Source of the DNA: Cellulosilyticum sp. I15G10I2
Lineage (GTDB): Bacteria > Bacillota > Clostridia > Lachnospirales > Cellulosilyticaceae
DNA length: 64,000 bases
NCBI RefSeq assembly: GCF_900095725.1
Contig: NZ_FMMP01000011.1
Span: 248,001 to 312,000 of the forward strand
Direction of reading: 5' to 3'
Below are positions 8,666-17,018 of this stretch, one piece after another (the first letter of the stretch is position 1; the number at the start of each line of letters is the position of its first letter). The notes beneath the pieces are model-generated. The model worked only from the letters and a program-made list of their open reading frames with translations, ran no database searches and was not told the DNA's origin. The position numbers and the translations under genes were made by a program.

Positions 8666-9039
8666 CCTTCAACCTCCTTGTGCAGACCTATAAGATGTAG
8701 TTATTCTATAATGTTATAAATGCGTATGACGTTTTTAGATTTTTATCTTAGTATAACTTATGATACTTATAATTGTAAATTCTATATTTTAAACTTTCTA
8801 TACTCTACATATAGACAAATATCTATATGTGAAGCATACTTAATGTAGAAGTTTAGTAGGTGTATTTGTTGGGATTGTTGCAAGTGGCATTGTTTTTATA
8901 GGCTATGTGTTTAATTTATTTGGATATTTATTTAAATAACATAATTTTATAGTATAATAAGAGTTCAAGATGGCAGAGAATGGACAAATGAGAGTAGAAT
9001 TCGAAAGGCTATAGTTATAAGATGAAGGAGGATAGCGTG
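8666..9039. other. Intergenic region with an open-frame remnant and an inverted repeat
   Basis: This 374-base gap between divergent genes holds no complete gene. An open frame without a start codon (8844-8939) would encode a glycine/valine-rich membrane-helix-like peptide (GVFVGIVASGIVF) and ends at TAA; it may be the tail of a decayed membrane-protein gene. A 9-bp inverted repeat, ACATATAGA (8807-8815) and TCTATATGT (8822-8830), lies between the divergent genes and might be an operator. The rest is AT-rich sequence in which I see nothing else. Confidence 0.4.
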
Positions 9040-9546
9040 ATGAAAAATTATAAAAAGATTGTACCTATTATAGTAGTGCTGGCGATTATAAGTATTTGGT
9101 TTTACAAAAATAATACGTCTAATAATACTAAAACAGCATCTGATAGTTCTGAATTTGCATTAGATGCTACAGAGAATTTTGATATGGAGCAGCTCAAATC
9201 TTATGGACTGCCTATTATTATTGCTTTTGGCTCAGATGGATGTCAGCCTTGCAGAGAAATGGCACCCGTTTTAGAAGAAGTGCATGAGACATATCAGGGA
9301 AAAGTGCTTATAAAGTTCGTAGATGTTTGGAAAAATACAGAGGCGGCTAAAGATTTTCCCTTAAGAGTTATTCCAACTCAATTTTTCTTTAATGCAGACG
9401 GCACACCACTTACCCCTGAGAATAATCAGGATAAATTTATATTATATTCAAAAAAAGAAACAACAGATCATGTATATACAGCACATGAAGGGCCTCTAAG
9501 TAAAGAAGAATTTATACAGGTGATAAAGGAGATGGGCATAGAGTGA
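9040..9546 (+). CDS. Membrane-anchored thioredoxin-like protein (TlpA-like)
   Basis: This is a thiol-disulfide oxidoreductase on the outer face of the membrane. A single N-terminal helix (IVPIIVVLAIISIWF) anchors it, followed by a low-complexity Asn/Thr/Ser linker and a thioredoxin fold. The active site is CQPC within FGSDGCQPCREMAP, and the cis-proline is in RVIPTQFFF. I start at the ATG at 9040, eight bases after AAGGAGG; an upstream in-frame ATG at 9022 precedes that ribosome site. The stop overlaps the ccdA start (GTGA), indicating translational coupling. CcdA presumably supplies electrons across the membrane to this protein. Confidence 0.87.
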   Translation: MKNYKKIVPIIVVLAIISIWFYKNNTSNNTKTASDSSEFALDATENFDMEQLKSYGLPIIIAFGSDGCQPCREMAPVLEEVHETYQGKVLIKFVDVWKNTEAAKDFPLRVIPTQFFFNADGTPLTPENNQDKFILYSKKETTDHVYTAHEGPLSKEEFIQVIKEMGIE

Positions 9547-10235
9547 TAGAAACATTGCTGCAGTATATATCGGAAATGATCATGTCTAATGTGTGGATTG
9601 CCCCTATTATGGCGCTTGCTGCAGGTGTAATAACTTCTTTTTCACCTTGCTGTCTTTCAAGTATACCTCTTGTTATAGGTTATGTCGGTGGAACTGGAGG
9701 CAATGATACCAAGAGAGCTTTTAGATTATCCTTAACTTTTGCTGCGGGGTCAGCTATAACGTTTACAGTACTTGGAACAATAGCTTCAATAATCGGAAAA
9801 CTCATGGGGAGATCTGCCTCATGGTGGTATATTCTATTAGGTATTTTGATGACACTTATGGCACTCCAAATTTTGGAGATTTATGAGTTTATTCCATCGA
9901 CGTACTTAATGTCCAAAAGTACGAGAAAAGGCTATTTAGGAGCATTTAGTGCAGGGGTTCTTGGAGGCATCTTTTCTTCGCCTTGTGCGACACCGATACT
10001 GATTGTGCTTTTAGCACTTGTAGCCCAAAAAGGGAGTCTTATATGGGGTGTTATGCTTCTTTTATTATATGCGATAGGTCACAGTACCCTCGTACTAATA
10101 GCCGGAACCTCAGTTGGGTTTGTTAAAAAGCTTACGTCCAGTAATAAGTATGGGAAATTTAACCGAATAATTAAGATAGTAATGGGAGTTCTTATTCTAG
10201 CTATAGGATTTTATATGTTTTATTTAGGATTTTAA
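9543..10235 (+). CDS. ccdA: CcdA/DsbD-type transmembrane electron carrier
   Basis: This is an integral membrane protein of 230 residues with about six helices that carries reducing equivalents from cytoplasmic thioredoxin to exported thiol proteins. The paired redox cysteines lie in the expected helix starts: SFSPCCLSSIP near residue 36 and SSPCATPIL near residue 145, the two family hallmarks. It starts at GTG and overlaps the preceding thioredoxin gene by four bases. The same pair of genes, plus a small redox protein, occurs in thiol-maintenance and arsenic-associated operons of clostridia, which fits the arsC gene 2 kb downstream. Confidence 0.88.
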   Translation: MIETLLQYISEMIMSNVWIAPIMALAAGVITSFSPCCLSSIPLVIGYVGGTGGNDTKRAFRLSLTFAAGSAITFTVLGTIASIIGKLMGRSASWWYILLGILMTLMALQILEIYEFIPSTYLMSKSTRKGYLGAFSAGVLGGIFSSPCATPILIVLLALVAQKGSLIWGVMLLLLYAIGHSTLVLIAGTSVGFVKKLTSSNKYGKFNRIIKIVMGVLILAIGFYMFYLGF

Positions 10236-10259
10236 ATACTTGATAGGGAGAGAATGCTT

Positions 10260-10382
10260 ATGCGTATTAAAATTTTAGGTTCAGGCTGCAAAAATCTCAC
10301 GCTACTTGCAGAAAACACAAAAGAGGCGCTTAAAACGTTAAATGTTCAGGCTGAGATTGAAAAAAATAAACTAATTAACTAA
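10260..10382 (+). pseudogene. Truncated small thioredoxin/glutaredoxin-like gene
   Basis: This 40-codon frame begins MRIKILGSGCKN and continues LLAENTKEALKTLNVQAEIEK, which matches the N-terminal half of the small redox family (MTH895/TM0996-type, usually about 75-80 residues, with GxGCxxC near the start). Only the first active-site cysteine is kept; the second position is Leu. The reading frame stops after INKL-like residues, before the second half of the fold. A ribosome site (GGGAG) lies nine bases upstream, and it follows ccdA by 24 bases. It is probably a decayed third member of the thioredoxin-ccdA operon; a functional micro-protein is less likely. Confidence 0.6.
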
Positions 10383-10419
10383 TTGTCTAAACTAAACTAT
10401 AAACATAATGGGGGACATG

Positions 10420-12279
10420 ATGAGTAAACAATTTAATATTAATTACAGTGAAATTTTATTAACGGATGAGATGTTAGCCTATAATGACCTAAAATTACAT
10501 TTCAAAGATTTATCTGGGAAGTGGCAAGCGAATTTTGAAGAAGACTATAGAAAAAAATATCAAAAGATTGAAGATGTAGTACAAGAGGTATTTGATTTAG
10601 GGTGTGTCTATATTCAGAAGTCAGTAGAAGAGGCAATAAATATCTTAGCGCAGCAAGGTGTTTTTGATATTGATGAAAAAGTTTTTGTCAATAAGTACTT
10701 TGATAAATATTTTGATTGGGAAGAGGAGTATCAAAAAGTTGAAGATAAGTATATGGCAATTGTTTTAGAACAGCAAGATTTGGATGAATATCGCACAGCG
10801 AGAAGACATAATAGAGGAAAATGGCAAGGTGGAGGTTTTGGGTTAAGTGGCGCCCTTGTAGGTGCAACACAAGCTGGAGCTGTAAACCTTGCAACAGGAG
10901 CAGTACATGGTCTTGTAAATTTAGGGGGAAAAGCAATTAGTTCAGCTATTGCAAAGAGCGACAAATCAAAATTATTTAAAGACACCGGCACATTACAAAC
11001 TTTGGCTGATGGTGTTATGAATAACTGTTATAAAGTGCACTACGCTCTAATTGACGCATTAAGAGACAAAAGAATTACAATAGGTTGTTATGTGACACAG
11101 CCCAACAGTGAAAAAGCACAAGCTTTATTTAATAATTATAGTAAAGGAATTATTGATAAAGAACAGCAAGCAGGTATTTTAGAAGAAATTATAACGCTTA
11201 ATCCCTATCACTATAAAGTATATGAGTTTATTATTAAAGAGTATGGTGATGAAAAAGGTGAAGTTGATAGATTGACACAACTTTTAGGACTGGACATGAC
11301 TTATTATAAGAACAAACTTGTTGATCAATATTACAAAGCTTTGTCAGTAGATACAGAACAATCTACGTTAGAATCTCGAGAAAAGTTTATTCAATATAGT
11401 AAATTTTTAGGGGTAGAAGATATTAAGATATATCTAGATGAAATGGCTGATATTTTAACTGAACATGATAGAAAGATTCGTACAGTAGACGAAATAGAAT
11501 TTTCTACAAGAGACGAAGCAAAAAAGGCAGCAGAAGAGCTTAGTATAATTAAAAGAATTCTAGCCGGGATTTCAGAAGAAAAAGAAGAAATTTTACTCGA
11601 AGGGCTCGAATGTCTGATTCATGCAAATATCACTACTTGCTTAAATGAAAAATATCAAAAACAGTTAGAGCAGAGAATTCAACAAGCTATTCAAGATGCA
11701 GATCAAGCTTATATGGATATAAAGTTTAATTTAACTGAGTTAGAGACAGAAATAGAACTTAATCAAGCTTTAGAGAATATTAAATCGATAGAATTAAGAA
11801 CAATCTGGATTATAGAAAATAAGGTGAAAGATCTAGAAGCAAAACGAGAGCTTATTATAGAAAATCAAGATAGAGCTTTTATTGAAAAGATATTTGAAAC
11901 CTATTTATTTCTAACACCTTTACATATAGAACAAGTTATTCATCAAATTCAATCAGCCTGTATTCGTACGGAGAAAGTAAAAGAAGAAAAGATTAGATGG
12001 ATTCAGGCATCTAGTGAAAAACTTATAAAACAACATAGTAAGCATTTAGAAAAAGCTATTCAATATGAAGATCATATGAATGCACCAATAGTAGTAAAAG
12101 AAGAGAAGTCAAGCTTTTTTGGACGGCTTTCAAAGGCCATTTCGACGAGCATAGATGTTGTAAAAGATAAATTGTTTATAGAAGATCAAAAAAGATCATG
12201 GGAATTTGTTATGCAAAAGCAAAATGTTAATATTAAAGGCATTATAGCAGCAAGAAATCATTCACTTAATCAAAATTAA
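10420..12279 (+). CDS. Large uncharacterised helical protein with a Gly/Ala-rich hydrophobic segment
   Basis: I do not recognise this gene. It encodes about 619 residues that are acidic, Lys/Glu-rich and mostly predicted helical. Residues about 135-175 form a distinct Gly/Ala-rich hydrophobic stretch (GLSGALVGATQAGAVNL, then GAVHGLVNLGGKAISSAIA) resembling glycine-zipper or membrane-inserting segments. Before it is a charged helical region; after it come helical repeats with ITLNPYHYKVYEFIIKEYG, then long coiled-coil-like Glu/Gln-rich sections to the end. No signal peptide, Walker motif or metal site is visible. I chose the ATG at 10420, five bases after GGGGG; upstream in-frame ATGs at 10408 and 10417 crowd the ribosome site. 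It stands alone between the ccdA operon and arsC. Confidence 0.75.
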   Translation: MSKQFNINYSEILLTDEMLAYNDLKLHFKDLSGKWQANFEEDYRKKYQKIEDVVQEVFDLGCVYIQKSVEEAINILAQQGVFDIDEKVFVNKYFDKYFDWEEEYQKVEDKYMAIVLEQQDLDEYRTARRHNRGKWQGGGFGLSGALVGATQAGAVNLATGAVHGLVNLGGKAISSAIAKSDKSKLFKDTGTLQTLADGVMNNCYKVHYALIDALRDKRITIGCYVTQPNSEKAQALFNNYSKGIIDKEQQAGILEEIITLNPYHYKVYEFIIKEYGDEKGEVDRLTQLLGLDMTYYKNKLVDQYYKALSVDTEQSTLESREKFIQYSKFLGVEDIKIYLDEMADILTEHDRKIRTVDEIEFSTRDEAKKAAEELSIIKRILAGISEEKEEILLEGLECLIHANITTCLNEKYQKQLEQRIQQAIQDADQAYMDIKFNLTELETEIELNQALENIKSIELRTIWIIENKVKDLEAKRELIIENQDRAFIEKIFETYLFLTPLHIEQVIHQIQSACIRTEKVKEEKIRWIQASSEKLIKQHSKHLEKAIQYEDHMNAPIVVKEEKSSFFGRLSKAISTSIDVVKDKLFIEDQKRSWEFVMQKQNVNIKGIIAARNHSLNQN

Positions 12280-12339
12280 TTCATAAATAGAACTTTTAGT
12301 AAAGGACCTTATTATAAAATAAGTATAATGTGTATAGAT

Positions 12340-12364
12340 ACTTACTATTAAAGAAATAGTAAGT
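12340..12364. promoter_or_regulatory. Inverted repeat in the arsC leader
   Basis: Perfect 10-bp arms, ACTTACTATT (12340-12349) and AATAGTAAGT (12355-12364), flank a 5-base spacer. They begin about 11 bases after a TATAAT box (12324-12329), close to the expected start site of arsC transcription. An operator for a dimeric regulator is likely; an RNA hairpin is the alternative. Confidence 0.55.
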
Positions 12365-12389
12365 TAAAAGAAGAAACGGGGTGTTACTT

Positions 12390-12791
12390 ATGAAAAAAGT
12401 AGTTGGGTTTATATGTGTGCATAATTCCTGCCGCTCTCAAATGGCAGAAGGGTGGGCCAAAAAGCTAGGAAGTGATGTGTTAGAGGCTTATTCAGCAGGG
12501 ACAGAAGATTATCCGGAAGTTAAGCCTTTAGCTGTACAAGCGATGGAAGAAGCAGGTGTAGATATGAGCAGTCATCGTCCTAAATTATTAAGTGATATTC
12601 CAGCTGAACTTGATATCCTTATTACGATGGGGTGTAATGTAGCTTGTCCATATGTACCTTGTAAACATAGAGAAGATTGGGGGCTTACAGATCCGTCTGG
12701 CGGGCCAGTAGAAGATTATAGAGAGACAAGTCAGCTCATTAAACATAAGGTAGAAGAGTTAATCAAACGTATTAAACATAATGAAATTTAA
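12390..12791 (+). CDS. arsC: Arsenate reductase, LMW protein-tyrosine-phosphatase type
   Basis: The enzyme reduces arsenate to arsenite in the cytoplasm so it can be exported. It has the P-loop C-X5-R (CVHNSCR, Cys9 to Arg15) and the acid loop DPSGGP. Further cysteines at about 82, 86 and 91 (GCNVACPYVPC) provide the resolving thiols used by thioredoxin-linked ArsC enzymes. The length of 133 residues is normal. The start is the ATG at 12390, after AACGGGGTG; an in-frame GTG at 12381 lies inside that site. It is transcribed alone behind the inverted repeat at 12340 and ends at a hairpin. The thioredoxin/CcdA genes upstream and acr3 at 25809 complete a plausible pathway. Confidence 0.9.
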   Translation: MKKVVGFICVHNSCRSQMAEGWAKKLGSDVLEAYSAGTEDYPEVKPLAVQAMEEAGVDMSSHRPKLLSDIPAELDILITMGCNVACPYVPCKHREDWGLTDPSGGPVEDYRETSQLIKHKVEELIKRIKHNEI

Positions 12792-12815
12792 ATAAATAGA
12801 AAGTTTATCAGGATT

Positions 12816-12852
12816 AAAGGCACTTCCCACTCAGATCGGAAGTGCTTTTAAT
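12816..12852. terminator. Terminator of arsC
   Basis: AAAGGCACTTCC (12816-12827) pairs with GGAAGTGCTTTT (12838-12849), with one imperfect pair, and a T-rich end. It lies between arsC and the convergent regulator gene ending at 12873. Confidence 0.75.
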
Positions 12853-12872
12853 AGTTAGAAGAGTTATAGTAT

Positions 12873-13190
12873 TTAATCTTGAGTCAAATGCTGCAGGCGT
12901 AATAGATCGTCCTGATAAAGCGGATTTTGATTCATTTGGGCAAGAGCCATTTCATAAAAAAATGGATTGTCTTCTATAAAAGAATCATTTATACGGCACA
13001 TATCAAGTGGTGAGGTTAAATCACAGTTGATAAGACCTATTTGATGAAGTTTTTTTAGGTGTTGCCGTATTTCGTTTATTGGCATATTAAGAATCTTTTG
13101 TAAGTCATCTGCAGATAATCTTTTGTTTCTTAAAAGGTTCATTAGTCGAAAGTGAATAGGGTCTCGTATAACTTGATAGGATCTAAACAC
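12873..13190 (-). CDS. ArsR-like winged-helix regulator
   Basis: This is a 105-residue DNA-binding protein with an ArsR-type helix-turn-helix: RDPIHFRLMNLL, then ADDLQKILNMPINEIRQHLKKLHQIGLI. The usual ArsR metal-binding CxC motif in the recognition region is absent; the few cysteines (NCDLT, MCRIND) lie later, so the inducer is unclear. The start is GTG at 13190 with GGAGGT upstream; nearby ATGs are out of frame. The gene is convergent with arsC and divergent from the second ArsR gene at 13377. A palindrome, TGATATAATATCA, lies just upstream of its start and may be its operator. Confidence 0.75.
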   Translation of the reverse strand: MFRSYQVIRDPIHFRLMNLLRNKRLSADDLQKILNMPINEIRQHLKKLHQIGLINCDLTSPLDMCRINDSFIEDNPFFYEMALAQMNQNPLYQDDLLRLQHLTQD

Positions 13191-13218
13191 ATCATTACCT
13201 CCTTATATGTTGATGTGT

Positions 13219-13231
13219 TGATATAATATCA
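13219..13231. promoter_or_regulatory. Palindrome TGATAT-A-ATATCA upstream of the minus-strand regulator
   Basis: This is a perfect 13-base palindrome about 30 bases upstream of the regulator start at 13190. Similar ATATCA/TGATAT half-sites occur at 13338-13354 and 13785-13796, suggesting a shared operator. Confidence 0.45.
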
Positions 13232-13337
13232 TATACGCGTTAGAGGTAAGCGTTTATTTTGAGAAGTTTAGGTTAAAATAAGGTTAAACCGTAAAGAACA
13301 GAGCTAAGATATTGCTAATAAATATAGATATGTGTTA

Positions 13338-13354
13338 ATATCATTGTATGATAA
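13338..13354. promoter_or_regulatory. Operator-like palindrome upstream of the second ArsR gene
   Basis: TATCAT-TGT-ATGATA (13339-13353) is a perfect dyad about 25 bases before the ATG of the ArsR gene at 13377, the position expected for autoregulation. It shares half-sites with two neighbouring promoters. Confidence 0.5.
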
Positions 13355-13376
13355 TATGTGAGGAAGGTATAGGAAT

Positions 13377-13706
13377 ATGGAAAATACAGAAGCAAAGCTT
13401 TCTAAAATTAGATTGCTCAGCAAACTGTTTAAAGGTTTTGCGGATTACTCAAGGCTTATGATCTTTTATAGCTTGCTTGAAGGTGAAAAAACAGTTAGTG
13501 AACTTGTAGAGGCAAGTGGCATCAGCCAATCAGGTATTTCAAACCATTTAAAGTGTTTGAGAGAATGTGATCTTTTAATAGACCGACAAGATGGGAAATA
13601 TGTATATTATAGTATTAAGGATGAACGTGCCAAAGAAATATTACTTTTAGCAGAAAAGATGATGGCAGACATATCAGAAGAAAAATACCAATGTATGCGA
13701 TACTGA
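13377..13706 (+). CDS. ArsR-family transcriptional regulator
   Basis: This is a 109-residue winged-helix repressor. The N-terminal helix FKGFADYSRLMIFYSLL precedes the helix-turn-helix VSELVEASGISQSGISNHLKCLRECDLL and the wing DGKYVYYSI. Cysteines in KCLREC and the C-terminal CMRY tail are possible ligands, but no standard ArsR or CadC site can be assigned. The ATG follows GAGGAAGG. It is divergent from the regulator at 12873 and lies 135 bases upstream of pstS. A terminator overlaps its stop, so pstS is transcribed separately. It may control itself, pstS or the neighbouring arsenic genes. Confidence 0.85.
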   Translation: MENTEAKLSKIRLLSKLFKGFADYSRLMIFYSLLEGEKTVSELVEASGISQSGISNHLKCLRECDLLIDRQDGKYVYYSIKDERAKEILLLAEKMMADISEEKYQCMRY

Positions 13707-13729
13707 GTTATTCGAGTATCGCTTTTTTT
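13697..13729 (+). terminator. Terminator overlapping the end of the ArsR gene
   Basis: GCGATACT (13697-13704) pairs with AGTATCGC (13715-13722) and is followed by seven T. The left arm lies inside the last codons and stop of the regulator gene. Confidence 0.82.
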
Positions 13730-13734
13730 GTGGC

Positions 13735-13762
13735 TTAATCTAAACTTAACATAGACTTTACC
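13735..13762. promoter_or_regulatory. PhoP-box-like 11-bp direct repeats upstream of pstS
   Basis: TTAATC (13735), TTAACA (13746) and TTTACC (13757) are spaced exactly 11 bases apart. They resemble the TT(A/C/T)A(C/T)A repeats bound by PhoP in Bacillus subtilis. A promoter-like TTTACG (13772) and TATAAT (13794) follow. The position ahead of a phosphate-binding protein gene makes phosphate-starvation control likely. Confidence 0.55.
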
Positions 13763-13771
13763 TAAAATATA

Positions 13772-13799
13772 TTTACGTTAAAACATATCATGATATAAT
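13772..13799 (+). promoter_or_regulatory. pstS promoter with an overlapping palindrome
   Basis: TTTACG (13772-13777) and TATAAT (13794-13799) with a 16-base spacer form a weak -35 and strong -10, as expected for an activator-dependent promoter. ATATCATGATAT (13785-13796), a perfect palindrome, overlaps the -10 box and could bind a repressor. Confidence 0.55.
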
Positions 13800-13841
13800 G
13801 ATACATGTAAGTACTACTGAATTTAAGAAGGAGATAATGAT

Positions 13842-14840
13842 ATGAAAAAAATAATAAGATTGATTTTGGCAGGTTCAGTCCTTTTAACGCTGTTAACAGG
13901 CTGTGGGACTAAAACAGAATCAGATGCGTCTAGTCAACAACCAACAAATGAAGTAGCTACACAAAAACAAGAAAATTCGCAGACAGAACAAACTAATGCA
14001 GCACCTAGCTTATCGGGGGATATTATTATTGATGGTTCAAGTACTGTATTTCCAATTACAGAGGCAGTAGCAGAAGAGTTTAGAAAACTTCACCCACAAG
14101 TAAATGTGCCTATTGGCGTATCAGGTACAGGTGGCGGATTTAAAAAGTTTGCACTTGGAGAAATAGATATGAATGATGCATCAAGACCTATTAAAGACGG
14201 TGAAAAGGAAGACGCTAAAGCAAATGGCATAGAATTCATAGACCTTGAAATAGCTTATGATGGATTATCAATTGTTGTTAACTCAGCTAATGATTGGGTA
14301 GAGAGTATGACAATAGAAGAACTTCATACAATATGGGGACCAGAAAGTACTGTGAAAAAATGGAGTGACGTTAGACCAGAGTGGCCTAATGAGACCATTA
14401 AACTTTATGCGCCAGGAACTGATTCAGGCACATTTGATTACTTTACAGAAGCTGTTAATGGCAAGTCAGGTGCAGTTAGAACAGATTTTACACCAAGTGA
14501 AGACGATAACGTATTAGTACAAGGGATCGCAGGCGATAAATATGCCTTAGGATTCTTTGGATATTCTTACTATGAGGAGAACAAAGATGTACTAAAAGCT
14601 CTCCAGATAGACGGCGGCAATGGCCCAGTAGGTCCTACATTTGAAACGATAAAGAACGGTTCTTACGCACCACTTTCAAGACCACTTTTCCTCTATGTTA
14701 ATAAGGAGTCATTAAAACAAGAACATGTTAAAGAATTCTTAAGATTTTATTTAGGTGAAGGTACTAAGGTTATTAAAGACGTTGGTTATGTAGAACTAGA
14801 GCAAGCAGATTATACAAAACAACTAGATTTATTAAAATAG
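13842..14840 (+). CDS. pstS: Phosphate ABC transporter binding lipoprotein
   Basis: PstS captures phosphate outside the membrane for the PstCAB importer. It has a lipoprotein signal (LLTLLTGC, lipid Cys near residue 21), a Gln/Asn/Thr linker and the phosphate-binding motifs [32 protein letters not shown] and [12 protein letters not shown]. The length of 332 residues is normal. The ribosome site AAGGAGA precedes the ATG. PhoP-like repeats lie upstream and a hairpin lies downstream. The pstC, pstA and pstB genes follow only after a chemoreceptor and a phosphoesterase gene. PstS selects phosphate over arsenate, which matters in this arsenic-rich neighbourhood. Confidence 0.95.
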   Translation: MKKIIRLILAGSVLLTLLTGCGTKTESDASSQQPTNEVATQKQENSQTEQTNAAPSLSGDIIIDGSSTVFPITEAVAEEFRKLHPQVNVPIGVSGTGGGFKKFALGEIDMNDASRPIKDGEKEDAKANGIEFIDLEIAYDGLSIVVNSANDWVESMTIEELHTIWGPESTVKKWSDVRPEWPNETIKLYAPGTDSGTFDYFTEAVNGKSGAVRTDFTPSEDDNVLVQGIAGDKYALGFFGYSYYEENKDVLKALQIDGGNGPVGPTFETIKNGSYAPLSRPLFLYVNKESLKQEHVKEFLRFYLGEGTKVIKDVGYVELEQADYTKQLDLLK

Positions 14841-14856
14841 TAGTTTAATCCCCAGG

Positions 14857-14886
14857 AAAGGATGTCTGATGCAAGACATCCTTTTT
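14857..14886 (+). terminator. Terminator after pstS
   Basis: AAAGGATGTC and GACATCCTTT flank a short loop and are followed by TT and A-rich sequence. It separates pstS from the chemoreceptor gene, so PstS can be made in excess, with read-through to the downstream gene. Confidence 0.75.
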
Positions 14887-14904
14887 AAAATCAAGGAGTA
14901 TGGC

Positions 14905-17001
14905 ATGAATCTAAAAATATTCAAAAGACAACTCAAACTCAAATTACCTTCTTTACAACTTAATAAAAATATTAATAAATCTTTGAAATTTCAACTGATC
15001 ACTATCTTTTTGCTGATTGCACTTACGCCGTTAATCGTTGTCAGTTTTATTATATATAGTCAAACTATTCGTAATATAGAAGAAGAAAAAAGAAATATAA
15101 TGCTTGCCTATGCTGAGGGGATTGCACAGAATGTTGAACTGCAGATGGAGGGGGCAGATAATTTGCTGAAGGTATTGCAGGCGCAATCGGATATTATGGT
15201 GGCGCTGGAAGACTATAATATAGACGCAAAACTAGATGATATTGCAAGATATAACAATATTTTAATGTCACTAAAGAATGTTGTTAATCAATCTGAAGAA
15301 CTTTATGAAGCGATTTTTATAACAGGAGAAGATGGGAAAATCATTATTGCGGGTTCGCCGTATGCCAATATGTATAAAGACAGCTTGTACCATAATATGG
15401 ATGATTTTGAAGTGCTTAAAAATACTAAAGATCTTTTAATAGGGCTTGCCATTAAGTCTCAAGCTACAGGACACATTGTGCTGCCTGTATCAAGACCTAT
15501 ACGAAGCTTATCAGGTTTTTTAGGAACAGTAACTATTTTATTTAATTTAAGTGAGTTCAATGAAGGCATTAATTTTGTTACCATGGGCCAGTCGGGTTCT
15601 GTTTATATTATTCAGCAAGATGGAAAATATTTATATCATAATAAGGAAGAGATGATTTATCAAGAAAGTCTTATAAAGAATTTAGATGATTATTTGGTAA
15701 GTACCAAGGAGCAAGCAGCAGATTTTAAGGTTATTACAGAAGATAAGCTTAAAAAAGCCGTTGCATACAGTTCATCAAACCTAACCACATGGATTATAGG
15801 TCTAGATATGGATTATAATGAATTTACAGAAGGCGCTAGAGCTTTTAGGAAACTTATAACATTTGTTATTTTGGGTATAACATTTATAGCAGTAATACTT
15901 TCTATTACATTTTCCAATACGATTATTCAGCCTATTAAAAAGATACTTAATATTATCAAAGTGATTGAAAAAGGAAATCTTAACACGACTCCAAGTGTAA
16001 GAGCGGCTACTGAAATTGTAGAGCTTAAGAGTGGTTTTGATGGGATGGTTATAAATTTAAAAAACCTTATTCATCAGATAGCAGAGGCTTCTAAACAAGT
16101 AGGGGGGGCATCCAAAAATCTTTTTGCAACCTCACAGAATGCGCTTGCTATTGGTAATCAATCGCACCAAACCATCAGTGAAATATCAGATGGGATGAGT
16201 CATCAAGCTGAGGGAACCAAAAATGCCAGAAAGAATATTGGGGAAATGGCAGTAAGAATAAAACAGGTAAAAGACTTTTCAGAAGAAATCAAAGATACAA
16301 CAAGGGCAATGAATGTGAGAATAGACGAGGGAACCCATAGATTGCATATTTTAAAGCAAAAATCAGAAGACAGCTACCAAATGACAAAGATGATTGATAC
16401 GATTATTGGTGTGCTGAACGATGAAATTATAGAGGTTAATAAGATAGCAAACACAATTTCTAATATAGCTAAGAAGACTAATTTATTAGCACTTAATGCA
16501 GCAATAGAAGCAGCTCGGGCTGGAGAATCGGGCAGAGGTTTTTCGGTAGTTGCCCATGAAATTAAAGAACTGGCTAATCAAGCAACGATTGAGGCAAAAG
16601 ATATTCATACCATTATATCAAATGTTCATAAAAAAGCAGAAGAGTCTGTAGCACATATCAAGGAGGCAGGTCACACTGTTGAAGAACAAAATAGAGCAGT
16701 TCTTGAAACGCAGGAGGCTTTTATAAGTGTAGATCAATCTGTAAAAGAAATTACACAAAAAGTTGAACTCATTACAGAAAGCTTACAAGAGATGGATATC
16801 GAAAAAGATGATATTGTACACGCCATTAATGCTATACATGTTATTTCAGAAAGGTCAGCTGATGCTTCACTGCGTATTAAAAATATGGCGATCCAACAAG
16901 TTGATATTAACGAACATGTAACAAAATATGCAGAAGAACTTAATTATTTAGCAGATGATCTGCAAAGCTGTATTAAGATATTTCAATATGATATAAACTA
17001 A
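14905..17001 (+). CDS. Methyl-accepting chemotaxis protein with a large extracellular sensor
   Basis: This is a transmembrane chemoreceptor of about 698 residues. A first membrane helix (about 30-55, [18 protein letters not shown]) is followed by an extracellular dCache-like domain of some 260 residues, a second helix ([19 protein letters not shown]), a HAMP domain and a cytoplasmic signalling coiled coil with the tip motif [17 protein letters not shown] start at the ATG at 14905, seven bases after AAGGAG; an in-frame ATG at 14869 lies inside the pstS terminator. Its place between pstS and pstC suggests it senses phosphate directly or through loaded PstS, steering cells toward phosphate. That function is inference. 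Confidence 0.9.
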   Translation: MNLKIFKRQLKLKLPSLQLNKNINKSLKFQLITIFLLIALTPLIVVSFIIYSQTIRNIEEEKRNIMLAYAEGIAQNVELQMEGADNLLKVLQAQSDIMVALEDYNIDAKLDDIARYNNILMSLKNVVNQSEELYEAIFITGEDGKIIIAGSPYANMYKDSLYHNMDDFEVLKNTKDLLIGLAIKSQATGHIVLPVSRPIRSLSGFLGTVTILFNLSEFNEGINFVTMGQSGSVYIIQQDGKYLYHNKEEMIYQESLIKNLDDYLVSTKEQAADFKVITEDKLKKAVAYSSSNLTTWIIGLDMDYNEFTEGARAFRKLITFVILGITFIAVILSITFSNTIIQPIKKILNIIKVIEKGNLNTTPSVRAATEIVELKSGFDGMVINLKNLIHQIAEASKQVGGASKNLFATSQNALAIGNQSHQTISEISDGMSHQAEGTKNARKNIGEMAVRIKQVKDFSEEIKDTTRAMNVRIDEGTHRLHILKQKSEDSYQMTKMIDTIIGVLNDEIIEVNKIANTISNIAKKTNLLALNAAIEAARAGESGRGFSVVAHEIKELANQATIEAKDIHTIISNVHKKAEESVAHIKEAGHTVEEQNRAVLETQEAFISVDQSVKEITQKVELITESLQEMDIEKDDIVHAINAIHVISERSADASLRIKNMAIQQVDINEHVTKYAEELNYLADDLQSCIKIFQYDIN

Positions 17002-17018
17002 GTATGAGGTGATATGAA

